This document shows, in pieces, positions 45,354-57,584 of a DNA stretch of 64,000 nucleotides (position 1 is its first letter; each line of letters begins with the position of its first letter). The DNA comes from Fulvia fulva (Eukaryota; Ascomycota; Dothideomycetes; Mycosphaerellales; Mycosphaerellaceae). The position numbers were made by a program, and so were the translations under genes. The stretch lies in the NCBI RefSeq assembly GCF_020509005.1, contig NC_063014.1:3906001-3970000 (forward strand). Direction: 5' to 3'. The notes under the pieces were generated by a model. It saw only the letters and a program-made list of their open reading frames with translations. It was not told the origin of the DNA and did not search any database.

Positions 45354-48300
45354 AGAGAGGAAAGAAGTTGAGGATCAATATAGTATAGCTAGACCTATAC
45401 GACGAGACGGGCAAGGACTACGCTTATAAACCGTTCGTCACGAATGTAAATATCGGCTTAAAGAAACTCTCTTCTTCCAATCTTACTCTTATAGACACTA
45501 GCGTACTAGGCGAGTCTTTTATAGACTATAAACTCGCGACCTCTCTTAACCTCGAACCCTAGGAACTGAAGTACCCTCGCACCCTTGAACTCTTTAACGG
45601 CACGGAGACTACTACTAGTAAGATTACTTATGTTATATATACGTTAATCACCCTCGGAGGTAAGCGTATGTCGATCACTAGCTTCCTTACGTCCCTACCG
45701 TATTAGAAGTTTATCCTCGGCCTCCCCTAGTTTAGACGACACCGACCTATTATCGACTAGACTTCCCTTACTATTAGCTTCCCTCTAGAAGTTCCTCCGG
45801 CACCTCCGCCTTCTCCGCCCCCTTAGCGCGGTCCTAAGTATACTAAGATCTTCTAGGTAAACGCCGCTGCCTTTACTACTACTACTAAGTAGCCTAAAGC
45901 TTAAGTCTTCGCCGCCTCTCTCCGCGATATCGACATCGCCCTCGAGAAGCTCGACAAGAAGCGTATACCTACCGACCCTACTACGAAGGTCCCTCCTTAG
46001 GCATACTACATCCTCTACGTATTCGATACTAAAGCCGTAGACGAGCTGCCTCCTTATCGCCCTTACGACTATAAGATTGAGCTAGAAGAAGGTGTAGAGA
46101 TACCGTTCGGACCGTTATATTCTATGTCCCGAGAAGAGCTTATCGTCCTTAAGAGATACCTCGAAGAGAACCTAAAGAAGGGGTTTATTCGAGCGAGCCG
46201 TTCTAGCGCTAGTAGTCCCGTTATGTTCGTTAAGAAGCCCGGCGGTAGTCTACGCTTCTACGTAGACTACCGAGGCTTAAACGCTATTATAAAGAAGAAC
46301 CGCTACCCAATACCGTTGATTTAGGAGACGCTCGAGCGCCTCTCTAAGGCCAAGTACTTCACTAAGCTCGATGTCATCGCTACGTTTAACAAGTTACGTA
46401 TAGTAGAAGGACACGAGTATCTTATAGCCTTCCGTACTCGCTACGGGCTATTCGAGTCGCTCGTTATGCCCTTCGGCGTTTATAACGGGCCTAGTACCTT
46501 CTAGAACTTTATTAACGACATCCTTTAGGAGTTCCTCGATCAGTTCTACACTGCCTATATCGACGACATCCTAGTCTATAGTAAGACTAAGGAGGAGCAC
46601 CGCGAGCACGTCTATAAGGTCCTTTAGAAGCTCGTAGACGCCGGCTTGTAGCTCAATATCGACAAGTACGAGTTTAAGAAGACCGAAGTCAAGTTCCTTA
46701 GTTTGATCATTACCGTAGACGGCATTAAGATGGACTAAGAGAAGATCGACGCTATCGTCGAATAGGATGCTCCTACGAACGTTAAAGAGGTCTAGGGTTT
46801 CCTAGGCTTTACCAACTTCTATCGCCGCTTTATCTACGCATTTTCGGGCGTAGTACGCCCTTTAACGAAGCTCACGCGTAAGGGTAAGAAGTTCGCCTAG
46901 ACCGACGAATACTAGGAGGCTTTTGACTTACTTAAAGCGAAGTTTATTAAGAACCCGCTTCTATAGCACTTCGATTTCGAACTAGAGACCCGTATAGAGA
47001 CCGACGTATCCGACGGCGTAGTGGGCGGTGTCCTGCTATAACGCCGCTCGCCTAAATCCCCCTAGTTACCTATCGCCTTCCTCTCTAAGAAGATGACCGC
47101 TACGGAGTATAACTACGAGATCTACGACAAGGAGCTTCTCGCTATCGTCAAAGCTTTCGAAGAGTAGCGCCCCGAGCTCGAAGGCTCTGCTATGCCCGTC
47201 TAAGTAAGCTCCGACTATAAGAACCTCGTCTACTTTATAAAGAGTAAGCTACTTAATCGTCGCTAGGCCCGCTAGAGCGAGTTCCTCTCCCGGTTTAACT
47301 TCGTAATCTCGTATACGCCCGGTAAGGCCAACTCGATAGCCGACGCCCTTACCCGCCGCCCTAGTAACTCTCTAGTTGATCGAAGAGGGGGCCGGCAAAT
47401 CGTAGAGTAACAAGTCATTAAAGAGCATAACCTCTCTTCCGAGCTTCGAGAGTACCTATCGAACGGCTAGCCTACGCTCGCCGCTTCCTTTACTACTCTC
47501 GTACTCGCTCCTACCTACCTTGACGAGAGTGACGATGAATCCGAGCCTAACAAATACGCCTCGGACGCTAAGGACTTGAACGACGATGAAGAGGGCTTAG
47601 TAACGACCGACGGCTTATCCAAATTAGACTTTAAGGGGTTTAATAATAAGGAGTAGCCCGAAGGCATTATAGTACGAGTACGAACAGCGTACGATACCGA
47701 TATAGACGCCTAAGAGTTAGTTCAGGCCCTTAAATCTAGCGCGAGGACATTCCCGGGCTTCTCGCTATCCGAGTACGAGCTCTAGGAAGGTGTCGTCTAC
47801 TTCCGTAAGAAGCTTTACGTACCGTAGCCCGAAGGCTCTAATATCCGAGCTGAGATTCTTCAAATCATCTACGACTCCGCCTCTAGGGGTCACCTAGGCG
47901 TAGCTAAGACCTATAAGCTCCTCGCTAGGTGTTACTAGTGGCCGTATTCCTAGAAGGACGTCCGCCGCTACGTACTAAACTACGCTACTTGCCGAAGAGC
48001 TAAAGCTAACCGCTACCGTCCCTACGGTCTCTTATACCCTCTCCCGGCTCCTAATCGTCCGTAGAAGCACATTACTATAGACTTTATCACCGATCTTCCT
48101 TACGGTAAGACCTTTAGCGGCGTAAAAGCAAAGGCCCTTCTAGTGATCGTGGACCGTTACTCTAAGGACCGGTACATAATCCCGTACTAGAGTATAACCG
48201 TAAAGGAGACTACTCGCTTGTTCTACGAATTCGTCTAGCGCTTTTAAGGCCTCCCGGATAGTATCACCTCTAATAGAGGCACCTAGTTCATCTCGTACTT

Positions 48301-49330
48301 CTGGAAGCGTCTATATACTATCCTAGGCATTAAGTATAACCTCTCGACTAGTTTTTAGCTATAGACCGACGGCCAGACCGAAATTACGAACGCTATCCTC
48401 GAGTAGGTCCTTCGTTACTTTGTCGACTACTACTAGAAGGATTGGCCTTAGTATATCCCTACGGTGGAGTTCGCTACTCGTAACTAGGACTCGGAGACTA
48501 CTAGCTACTCTCCCTTCTATACTACGAGAGGTTACTACCCTCGTATAGGTATAGAACTAGAAGAACCTCTCCCGCCTACCGAAGACGTAAACGAGTAAGT
48601 AGTAGACGAGTTCGCTACTATACTCTTATAGATCTATAAAGAAGTTCACGACGAGATAGTATACGCACAAGCAATCTACGAGGATCAAGCTAATCGTCGT
48701 CGCTAGCTAGCTCCCGACTACTAAGTAGGCGATATAGTCTACCTTAACTCTAAGAACATTAAGACGGACCGCCCCTCTAAGAAGCTGAACTGGAAGAACC
48801 TAGGTCCTTTTGAGATCACCGAGCGTATTAGTTCATACGCCTACCGTCTAGCTCTTCCTACGAACATAAAGATCTACGACGTCTTCTATCCCGTACGCCT
48901 TCGGCCGTCGGCTAAGGACCTATTCCCGAACCAAAACTAAAACATACTAGGTCCTCCCGATAAAGTAGAAGTCGACGAGCCTATTAACCTACCTTCTAAC
49001 GACTATGCCGTCCGCAAGATCCGGGGAATCCGCGTAGAGCCTAACGACGTTAAAGGACTACCGCCGATCAAGTATAAAGTCGAATAGCAAGGTTGCCCTA
49101 ATTAGGATACCTTATAGGAACCTATCTAACATATCATCTTTAATCGTTAAGCAATCGAAGAATACTACGCCCGCGTAGACGGCCTAGAAGTTAACATCGG
49201 CAGGCTCTTCGAATCTAAGCTCTTCGACGGGGCTTACGAATAGTATATCGACTATAACATTAGGCCTAGGCCTAGTACTGAAGCTGAACATCCTCGATAT
49301 ATAGAACTACTACGGCTTCGTAGGAACTTA
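45332..49330 (+). pseudogene. G3a pol relic (protease, RT, RNase H, integrase, chromodomain)
   Basis: Frame -1 relative to gag, overlapping its end. Protease LTLIDTSVLGESF near 45480-45520 (Gly expected after Thr/Ser is Ser). RT from [17 protein letters not shown] (46124) through [12 protein letters not shown] and YIDDILVYS (46556-46582, catalytic Asp pair intact). RNase [20 protein letters not shown] near 47110-47165. Integrase: zinc region near 47880-47990, ITIDFITDLPYG near 48070-48105, DGQTE near 48370. Chromodomain near 49000-49130: IKYKVE-stop-QGCPN, then DT..EP with Trp lost to TAG. Order is that of Ty3/Gypsy chromoviruses. Non-functional through many TAG codons. Confidence 0.88.
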
Positions 49331-49350
49331 GCTTTGTTCGGGGGGGCTAC

Positions 49351-49870
49351 TGTTATAGTCTCCCTATAGAGTGTATAGAAGGTAGGGACAGAAGAGCCTT
49401 AGAGTGCTCAGAAGTCGTTAAGAAGTAACAGTCTAGCTTAGTATATAAGCGCCAAGAATTATATACCCCGTAACATTTACTACGGGACCTAGCCCTTCAA
49501 ATTTACCCCTCTACTAAACCTTGACAGGTTCACTTCGGCTCGTGACTATGTGACTCACGGCACTCCCGCGAGTACCCGCGACTACGCTAGACCCTAGAAG
49601 AAGCACGTGGAAGACTCGGAACGTAGGGCAGCTTAGAATAAGGTTTTGAGCAAAGCTACTAAGCGCGGCTTCGTACGGGTTAGCCCTATTAATGCGGGGA
49701 CACGTAATCGCGAGGGTCGCGTATAAATATCTGGCCTTCCCTAGGCCTCTCTTGCTTTCTTCGTCTTTTATTTTGTGTAGCAATTATACTATACCCTTTT
49801 GTATCTACACTTCGTACCTATATTCTCGCTTTCACCCTTATATCTTATAGGCTAGGCTCTCGCCCTAACA
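49351..49870 (+). repeat. G3a 3' LTR
   Basis: 520 bp, preceded by the purine tract GTTCGGGGGGGCTAC that served as the plus-strand primer site. Starts TGTTATAG where the 5' LTR has TGTCATAG. Confidence 0.92.
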
Positions 49871-49963
49871 CCTATAGCCTCTTTAAGAGCAATACTTGTC
49901 TATTCTAGATAGATATATATAATACATAACCTGGTTTTAAAACACCCTATATAAGCCCGTAAT
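49871..49963. other. 93-bp spacer between G3a and G3b
   Basis: Begins with CCTAT (right duplication of G3a) and ends with GTAAT (49959-49963, left duplication of G3b). It is the only sequence between the two inverted elements. AT-rich with a TATATATAATA stretch; origin unknown. Confidence 0.8.
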
Positions 49964-50483
49964 TGTTAGGGCGAGAGCCTGGCCTATAAGATATAAGGGT
50001 AAAAGCGAGAATATAGGTACGAAGTGTAGATACAAAAGGGTATAGTATGATTGCTACACAAAACAAAAGACGAAGAAAGCAAGAGAGGCCTAGGGAAGGC
50101 CAGATATTTATACGCGACCCTCGCGAGTACGTGTCCCCGCATTAACAGGGCTAACCCGTACGAAGCCGCGCTTAGTAGCTTTGCTCAAAACCTTATTCTA
50201 ACCTGCCCTACGTTCCGAGTCTTCTACGTGCTTCTTCTAGGGTCTAGCGCAGTCGCGGGTACTCGAGGGAGTACCGTGAGTCATATAGTCACGAGCCGAA
50301 GTAAATCTGTCAAGGTTTAGTAGAGGGGTAAATTTGGAGGGCTAGGTCCCGTAGTGAATATTACGGGGTATATAATTCTTGGCGCTTATATACTAAGCTA
50401 GACTATCACTTCTTAACGACTTCTAAGTACTCTAAGGCTCTTCTGTCCCTACCTTCTATACACTCTATAGGGAGACTATAATA
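49964..50483 (-). repeat. G3b 3' LTR
   Basis: 520 bp. On the minus strand its first bases read TATTATAG, further mutated from TGTCATGG of the 5' LTR. Confidence 0.92.
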
Positions 50484-50499
50484 GTAGCCCCCCCGAACA

Positions 50500-53400
50500 A
50501 AGCTAAGTTCCTACGAAGCCGTAGTAGTTCTATATATCGAGGATGTTCAGCTTCAGTACTAGGCCTAGGCCTAATATTATAGTCGATATACTATTCGTAA
50601 GCCCCGTCGAAGAGCTTAGATTCGAAGAGCCTGCCGATATTAACTTCTAGGCCGTCTACGCGGGCGTAGTATTCTTCGATTGCTTAACGATTAAAGATGA
50701 TATGTTAGATAGGTTCCTATAAGGTATCCTAATTAGGGCAACCTTGCTATTCGACTTTATACTTAATCGGCGGTAGTCCTTTAACGTCGTTAGGCTCTAC
50801 GCGGATTCCCCGGATCTTACGGACGGCATAGTCGTTAGAAGGTAGGTTAATAGGCTCGTCGACTTCTACTTTATCGGGAGGACCTAGTATGTCTTAGTTT
50901 TAGTTCGGGAATAGGTCCTTAGCCGACGGCCGAAGGCGTACGGGATAGAAGACGTCGTAGATCTTTATGTTCGTAGGAAGAGCTAGACGGTAGGCGTATA
51001 AACTAATACGCTCGGTGATCTCAAAAGGACCTAGGTTCTTCCAGTTCAGCTTCTTAGAGGGGCGGTCCGTCTTAATGTTCTTAGAGTTAAGGTAGACTAT
51101 ATCGCTTACTTAGTAGTCGGGAGCTAGCTAGCGACGACGATTAGCTTGATCCTCGTAGATTGCTTATGCGTATACTATCTCGTCGTGAACTTCTTTATAG
51201 ATCTATAAGAGTATAGTAGCGAACTCGTCTACTACTTACTCGTTTACGTCTTCGGTAGGCGGGAGAGGTTCTTCTAGTTCTATACCTATACGAGGGTAGT
51301 AACCTCTCGTAGTATAGAAGGGAGAGTAGCTAGTAGTCTCCGAGTCCTAGTTACGAGTAGCGAACTCTACCGTAGGGATATACTAAGGCCAATCCTTCTA
51401 GTAGTAGTCGACAAAGTAACGAAGGACCTACTCGAGGATAGCGTTCGTAATTTCGGTCTAGCCGTCGGTCTATAGCTAAAAACTAGTCGAGAGGTTATGC
51501 TTAATGCCTAGGATAGCACATAGACGCTTCTAGAAGTACGAGATAAACTAGGTGCCTCTGTTAGAGGTGATGCTATCCGGGAGGCCTTAAAAGCGCCAGA
51601 CGAATTCGTAGAACAAGCGAGTAGTCTCCTTTACGGTCATACTCTAGTACGGGATTATATACCGGTCCTTAGAGTAACGGTCCACGATTACTAGAAGGGC
51701 CTTTACTTTTACGCCGCTAAAGGTCTTACCGTAAGGAAGATCGGTAATAAAGTCTATAGTAATGTACTTCTACGGACGATTAGGAGCCGGGAGAGGGTGT
51801 AAGAGACCGTAGGGACGGTAGCGGTTAGCTTTAGCTCTTCGGTAAGTAGCGTAGTTTAGTACGTAGCGGCGGACGTCCTTCTAGGAATACGGCTACTAGT
51901 AATACCTAGCGAGGAGCTTATAGGTCTTAGCTACGCCTAGGTGACCCCTAGAGGCGGAGTCGTAGATGATTTGAAGAATCTCAGCTCGGATATTAGAGCC
52001 TTCGGGCTACGGTACGTAAAGCTTCTTACGGAAGTAGACGACACCTTCCTAGAGCTCGCACTCGGATAGCGAGAAGCCCGGGAATGTCCTCGCGCTAGAT
52101 TCAAGGGCCTAAACTAACTCTTAGGCGTCTATGTCGGCATCGTACGCTATTCGTACTCGTACTATAATGCCTTCGGGCTGCTCCTTATTATTAAACCCCT
52201 TAAAGTCTAATTCGGATAAGCCGTCGGTCGTTACTAAGCCCTCTTTATCGTCGTTCAAGTCCTTAGCGTCCGAGGCGTATTTGTTAGGCTCGGATTCATC
52301 GTCACTCTCGTTAAGGTAGGTAGGAGCGAGTACGAGAGTAGTAAAGGAAGCGGCGAGCGTAGGCTAGCCGTTCGATAGGTACTCTCGAAGCTCGGAAGAG
52401 AGGTTATACTCTTTGATGACTTATTACTCTACGATTTGCCGGCCCCCTCTTCGATCAACTAGAGAGTCACTAGGGCGGCGGGTAAGGGCGTCGGCTATCG
52501 AGTTGGCCTTACCGGGCGTATACGAGATTACGAAGTTAAACCGGGAGAGGAACTCGCTCTAGCGGGCCTAGCGACGATTAAGTAGCTTACTCTTTATAAA
52601 GTAGACGAGGTTCTTATAGTCGGAGCTTACTTAGACGGGCATAGCAGAGCCTTCGAGCTCGGGGCGCTACTCTTCGAAAGCTTTGACGATAGCGAGAAGC
52701 TCCTTGTCGTAGATCTCGTAGTTATACTCCGTAGCGGTCATCTTCTTAGAGAGGAAGGCGATAGGTAACTAGGGGGATTTAGGCGAGCGGCGTTATAGCA
52801 GGACACCGCCCACTACGCCGTCGGATACGTCGGTCTCTATACGGGTCTCTAGTTCGAAATCGAAGTGCTATAGAAGCGGGTTCTTAATAAACTTCGCTTT
52901 AAGTAAGTCAAAAGCCTCCTAGTATTCGTCGGTCTAGGCGAACTTCTTACCCTTACGCGTGAGCTTCGTTAAAGGGCGTACTACGCCCGAAAATGCGTAG
53001 ATAAAGCGGCGATAGAAGTTAGCAAAGCCTAGGAAACCCTAGACCTCTTTGACGTTCGTAGGAGCATCCTATTTAACGATAGCGTCGATCTTCTCTTAGT
53101 CTATCTTGATGCCGTCTACGGTAATAAATAAACTAAGGAACTTAACTTCGGTCTTCTTAAACTCGTACTTGTCGATGTCGAGCTACAAGCCGGCGTCTAC
53201 GAGCTTCTAAAGGACCTTACAGACGTGCTCGCGGTGCTTCTCCTTAGTCTCGCTATAGACTAGGATGTCGTCGATGTAGGTAGTGTAGAACTGATCGAGG
53301 AACTCCTAAAGGATGTCGTTAATAAAGTTCTAGAAGGTACTAGGCCCGTTACAAACGCCGAAGGGCATAACGAGCGACTCGAACAGCCCGTAGCGAGTAC

Positions 53401-54500
53401 GGAAGGCTATAAGATACTCGTGTCCTTCTACTATTCGTAACTTATTGAACGTAGCGATAATATCGAGCTTAGTAAAGTACTTGGCCTTAGAGAGGCGCTC
53501 GAGCGTCTCCTAAATCAACGGTATTAGGTAGCGGTTCTTCTTTATAATAGCGTTTAAGCCTCGGTAGTCTACGTAGAAGCGTAGACTACCGCCGGGCTTC
53601 TTAACGAACATGACGGGACTACTAGCGCTAGAACGGCTCGCTCGAATGAACCCCTTCTTTAGGTTCTCTTCGAGGTATCTCTTAAGGACGATAAGCTCTT
53701 CTCGGGACATAGAATATAACGGTCCGAACGGTGTCTCTATACCTTCTTCTAGCTTAATCTTATAGTCGTAAGGGCGATAAGGAGGCAGCTCGTCTACGGC
53801 TTTAGTATCGAATACGTAGAGGATATAGTGTGCCTAAGGAGGGACCTTCGTAGTAGGGTCGGTAGGTGTACGCTTCTTGTCGAGCTTCTCGAGGGCGATG
53901 TCGATATCGCGGAGAGAGGCGGCGAAGACTTAAGCTTTAGGCTACTTAGTAGTAGTGGTGAAGGCAGCGGCGTTTACCTAGAAGATCTTAGTATACTTAG
54001 GACCGCGCTGAGGCGGCGGACAAGGCGGAGGTACCGGAGGAACTTCTAGAGGGAAGCTAATAGTAAGGGAAGTCTAGTCGATAATAGGTCGGTATCGTCT
54101 AAACTAGGGGAGGCCGAGGATAAACTTCTAATACGGTAGGGACGTAAGGAAGCTAGTGATCGATATACGCTTGCCTCCGAGGGTGATTGACGTGTGTATA
54201 ACACAAGTAATCTTACTAGTAGTAGTCTCCGTACCGTTAAAGAGTTCAAGGGTACGAGGGTACTTTAGTTCCTAGGGTTCGAGGTTAAGAGAGGTCGCGA
54301 GTTTATAGTCTATAAAAGACTCGCCTAGTACGCCAGTGTCTATAAGAGTGAGATTGGAAGAAGAGAGTTTCTTTAAGCCGATATTTACATTCGTGACGAA
54401 CGGTTTATAAGCGTAGTCCTTGCCCGTCTCGTCGTATAGGTCTAGCTATACTGTATTGATCCTCAACTTCTTTCCTCTCTTCACTTTCGGTAAACGTTAT
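50500..54500 (-). pseudogene. G3b pol relic
   Basis: Mirror of G3a pol: chromodomain near 50700-50830, integrase near 51460-51960, RNase H near 52665-52720, RT with YIDD at about 53267-53278 and the [12 protein letters not shown] block at 53650-53710, protease near 54310-54350. TAG codons fall largely at the same Gln/Trp positions as in G3a, with some private ones (for example YLIPL for YPIPL after the conserved KKNR). Confidence 0.87.
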
Positions 54501-55665
54501 TCTTAGTCTTCATCGCGTCGATAAGGAAGACCTAGGCTTTTTCCTGCTTAGCGGGAGTAGTAGGAGTAGGCTCGATAGCGCCGACAGCGCCGCGAACCGG
54601 GTTACGGGCGTTACGGGTAGCGAGCTACGGACAGTTAGCTACGATATAGCCTAGACCGCCGTAGTAGGTATAGAGTCCGGCCTAGCGACGGCGAAGCTTC
54701 TCTTCGGGAGTGAGCTTACCGTTGACGAGGCCCTAGACTCGAGGGACGGCGGCACTAGCGCTGAGATCTATAGCGTTACCTATAGAGACGGGAGGGAGAG
54801 CCGTAGGAGCGGCGGCGCCTAGTAGAGTAGCGAAGTGGCTTCCGGGACTACGAGGCTAACGACCTTAAGAACGGGAAGCGAGGAGAGAGGCGGTGTGTTT
54901 TATGTTAGAGTCGAGGCGCTAGTAGGTCTCGACGAGCTTACGGAAGCTTATAGTACCGACGTCCTTGTCCTCGAGGGCTCGAAGAAGCTCTGCTAACAAA
55001 CCACGGCGGAGAGTACTCTTCTTAGTCTCTTCGTTATAGCCGGTAAACCCGATATCGCGGTTAAAGGCCGCGAGGTACTCGGCGAAGCTCTTGTTCTTCT
55101 AGAGGAGGTTATAGATAGCGTTCTAGGTGGTAGCTCTACGGTCTAGATTACTAAAGGCAGTACGGAGGTCCTATATTAAGGTGAGGACGTCCGGGCAGCC
55201 GATAGTCTACGTAGCGTTGTCGATGTAGTGTTATACCTAAGCCGCGGCGTCTCCCCGAAGGAGGGAGAAGACGTACGTAACTTTGTCCTTCTCTTACGGA
55301 AAGTGGTCGGCATTAGCTAATAGCTTAATAGTGAGCTGTGTCTCAAATGCCTTAAACTTGCTCTTGTTACCGTCGAACTCGTCTAGGTCGTTGACCTTCT
55401 TAGAGAAGTACTAGCGGCGGTTATTATCGGCGTACGGGGCGAGGTTCTAGAAGGTGTTTATAATACCTTGAAGGTATGTTACTTAGTTGTTTGCTTGCTC
55501 TACCTACTAGGCGGTCTCGCGGAAAGAGGAGACGGTGCGGTTAATAAGAGCGTAGGCGGTGTCGGGGTTAGCGTTTACCTAGGCACCGAAGGTAGCGGCG
55601 TTCGAGAAGGGGATATTAGTCTACTTACTAAAGTGGAATAGAGTGCCTTAGTTGTCGAGGTTGAC
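54480..55665 (-). pseudogene. G3b gag relic
   Basis: Mirror of G3a gag with the same final TGA and degraded knuckle (about 54635-54675). The 5' end lies just inside the 5' LTR and a leader that reads ATCACAAAAGACTAAC on the minus strand. Confidence 0.8.
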
Positions 55666-55734
55666 ACTTCTATCGGTAGCGTGGTCACCTATAAGGATGA
55701 CTCGAGTGGTTGACGGTTTGTTAGTCTTTTGTGA

Positions 55735-56254
55735 TGTTAGGGCGAGAGCCTGGCCTATAAGATATAAGGGTAAAAGCGAGAATGTAGGTACGAAGTGTAG
55801 ATATAAAAGGGTATAGTATAATTGCTACACAAAATAAAAGACGAAGAAAGCAAGAGAGGCCTAGGGAAGGCCAGATATTTATACGCGACCCTCGCGAGTG
55901 CGTGTCCCCGCATTAACAGGGCTAACCCGTGCGAAGCCGCGCTTAGTAGCTTTGCTCAAAACCTTATTCTAACCTGCCCTACGTTCCGAGTCTTCCACGT
56001 GCTTCTTCTAGGGTCTAGCGCAGTCGCGGGTGCTCGCGGGAGTGCCGTAAGTCATATAGTCACGAGCCGAAGTAAATCTGTCAAGGTTTGGTAGAGGGGT
56101 GAATTTGGAGGGCTAGGTCCCGTAGTAAATATTACGGGGCATGTGATTCTTAGCGCTTATATACTAAGCTAGACTGTCACTTCTTAACGACTTCTGAGCA
56201 CTCTGAGGCTCTTCTGTCCCCACCTTCTGTACACTCTATAGGGAGACCATGACA
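55735..56254 (-). repeat. G3b 5' LTR
   Basis: 520 bp, on the minus strand TGTCATGGTCTCCC to CCTAACA. It keeps more CpA/TpG at its outer edge than the inner LTR. Confidence 0.92.
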
Positions 56255-56283
56255 GTAATATAGGTCTACTAACGTAACAAAAA

Positions 56284-57560
56284 ATGGCGACGACGACGGT
56301 AGTAGACGACCGAGAGTAAGGGCGAGACGAGTAGAGGACGCTCTATAAGAAGGCGGAAGAGATAGTAGTAGTAGAAGAAGGGAGGTTTCCGGAGAGAGTA
56401 CTAAAAGGAGTAATAAGCGAACTACTCGGGGGACTAAAGGCGCTTAAACGACAAACAAGTACTACGATCAATATAGTAATCGAGGTAGTAATACGAAACG
56501 TAAGAAACAACCCTTAAAGAGACCCGAGACAGACCTAGGGCCTAACGACCTAGGTAACAATCGCGAGCCAACCTACCCCCCCTAGAGTATAGTACTACGA
56601 GTCTATATTACGGACTAGAAAGAGAAGGAAGAGATAGGAAAGATGACCGGGAGGGAGATAGTCGAGAAGATCGGAGTAAAGGGAATAGTAGGGGCAAGGG
56701 TAGATAACAAAGGGGTCAAGCTGTTTATAGTATACGTATAGGACAAGAAGGCCCTCGAAATAAATAAGGAGTAGATACTAAAGATCGGGAGCACAGTAAA
56801 AGTCTCCTATTAACAGTATATAGTAATTACGTATAGGGTTCTACGAACCTTTGATATATAAAGGGATATACTAAACCTCTAGAGGCAAAACTAGGTAATA
56901 GTACTAGGACTATAGATCATAAAGACAGCGTAGGTTAAGAAGAAGATAGAGGAGGGCAAGAGGGCCTCCTCGCTAATCTTATAGGTTGTAACACTAGAGC
57001 AAGCGAACAAGGTCTTAGACTAAGGGTTATACTAGGACTTTAAGAGGCTAGATATAGAAATCTATTAGAGTAACTATAGAATCCTTCAATGTTTTAACTG
57101 TCAACAGTACGGACATATTGCCCTAAAGTGTAGCAAAGCTATACTAGTCTACTCCTACTATACTAGTAATTACGCGACCTAAGAGTACTAAAAACGGAAG
57201 GAGGACACAAGATGCGTAGTATATAGGAGAAAACACCCGGTATAGTCAAACTAATGCCTAGTTAGACTATTAGCCTAGTGGAGAGCGTAGGAAGCAAGGG
57301 TAACAACACTAACTAGGTTCCTAGTAGGTAAACAGAAACAACTAGAGAGAACTACCTACCCGAATAAGAGACCCCGGCTATAAGAGGAGCTATAAATAGT
57401 GCTAGTAATAGGGAGACTAACGTTCTTATACAAGGTAGCGTAGAGTAATAGACAAATGAGAATCAATTATATAATAGGGAGCTAACCCTAAAGGGAAGAA
57501 TAGGAGGAGGGACGGGAAAACTAATAGTAAGACTAATAGTAAGACTAAACAGACCTGGAC
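56284..57560 (+). pseudogene. L1c ORF1 relic
   Basis: ATG at 56284 aligns with that of L1b; ERVLKGVISELLGGLKALKR is conserved near 56395-56455. First knuckle intact: CFNCQQYGHIALKC at 57090-57131. The second and third have Cys to Tyr changes. There appear to be frame changes as well as RIP stops in the first third. RNA-binding gag-like protein when intact. Confidence 0.75.
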
Positions 57561-57584
57561 ACAAATATGTCCTAATGCCTTATA

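Larger units (their letters stand above)
43583..49870 (+). mobile_element. G3a: full-length chromodomain Gypsy retrotransposon
   Basis: 6288 bp with two 520-bp LTRs (43583-44102, 49351-49870), TG..CA ends and a 5-bp duplication CCTAT (43578-43582, 49871-49875). Internal gag and pol with chromodomain. Moderately RIPed: many CpA/TpG survive, but Gln and Trp codons are often TAG. It is the mirror partner of G3b. Confidence 0.93.
49964..56254 (-). mobile_element. G3b: full-length chromodomain Gypsy, inverted partner of G3a
   Basis: 6291 bp on the minus strand. 3' LTR 49964-50483 and 5' LTR 55735-56254, 520 bp each. Target duplication GTAAT (49959-49963 and 56255-56259) differs from that of G3a, so it inserted independently. 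Internal organisation as in G3a. Confidence 0.93.

Noticed and set aside
54046..54249. Small ORFs at 53828-54049 (+) and 54046-54249 (-) and at 52131-52319 (+).
   Set aside because: Alternate frames of the G3b pol relic without independent motifs.
43743..56094. A 89-90 codon open frame antisense in all four G3 LTRs (43743-44015, 49514-49783, 50051-50320, 55822-56094).
   Set aside because: It begins with TTG, not ATG, in the copy checked, and the frame contains almost no Gln or Trp codons, so its survival under RIP is expected. No known family recognised.
43583..56254. One inverted duplication event generating the G3 palindrome.
   Set aside because: Each element has its own distinct 5-bp target duplication, and the two copies carry private mutations.
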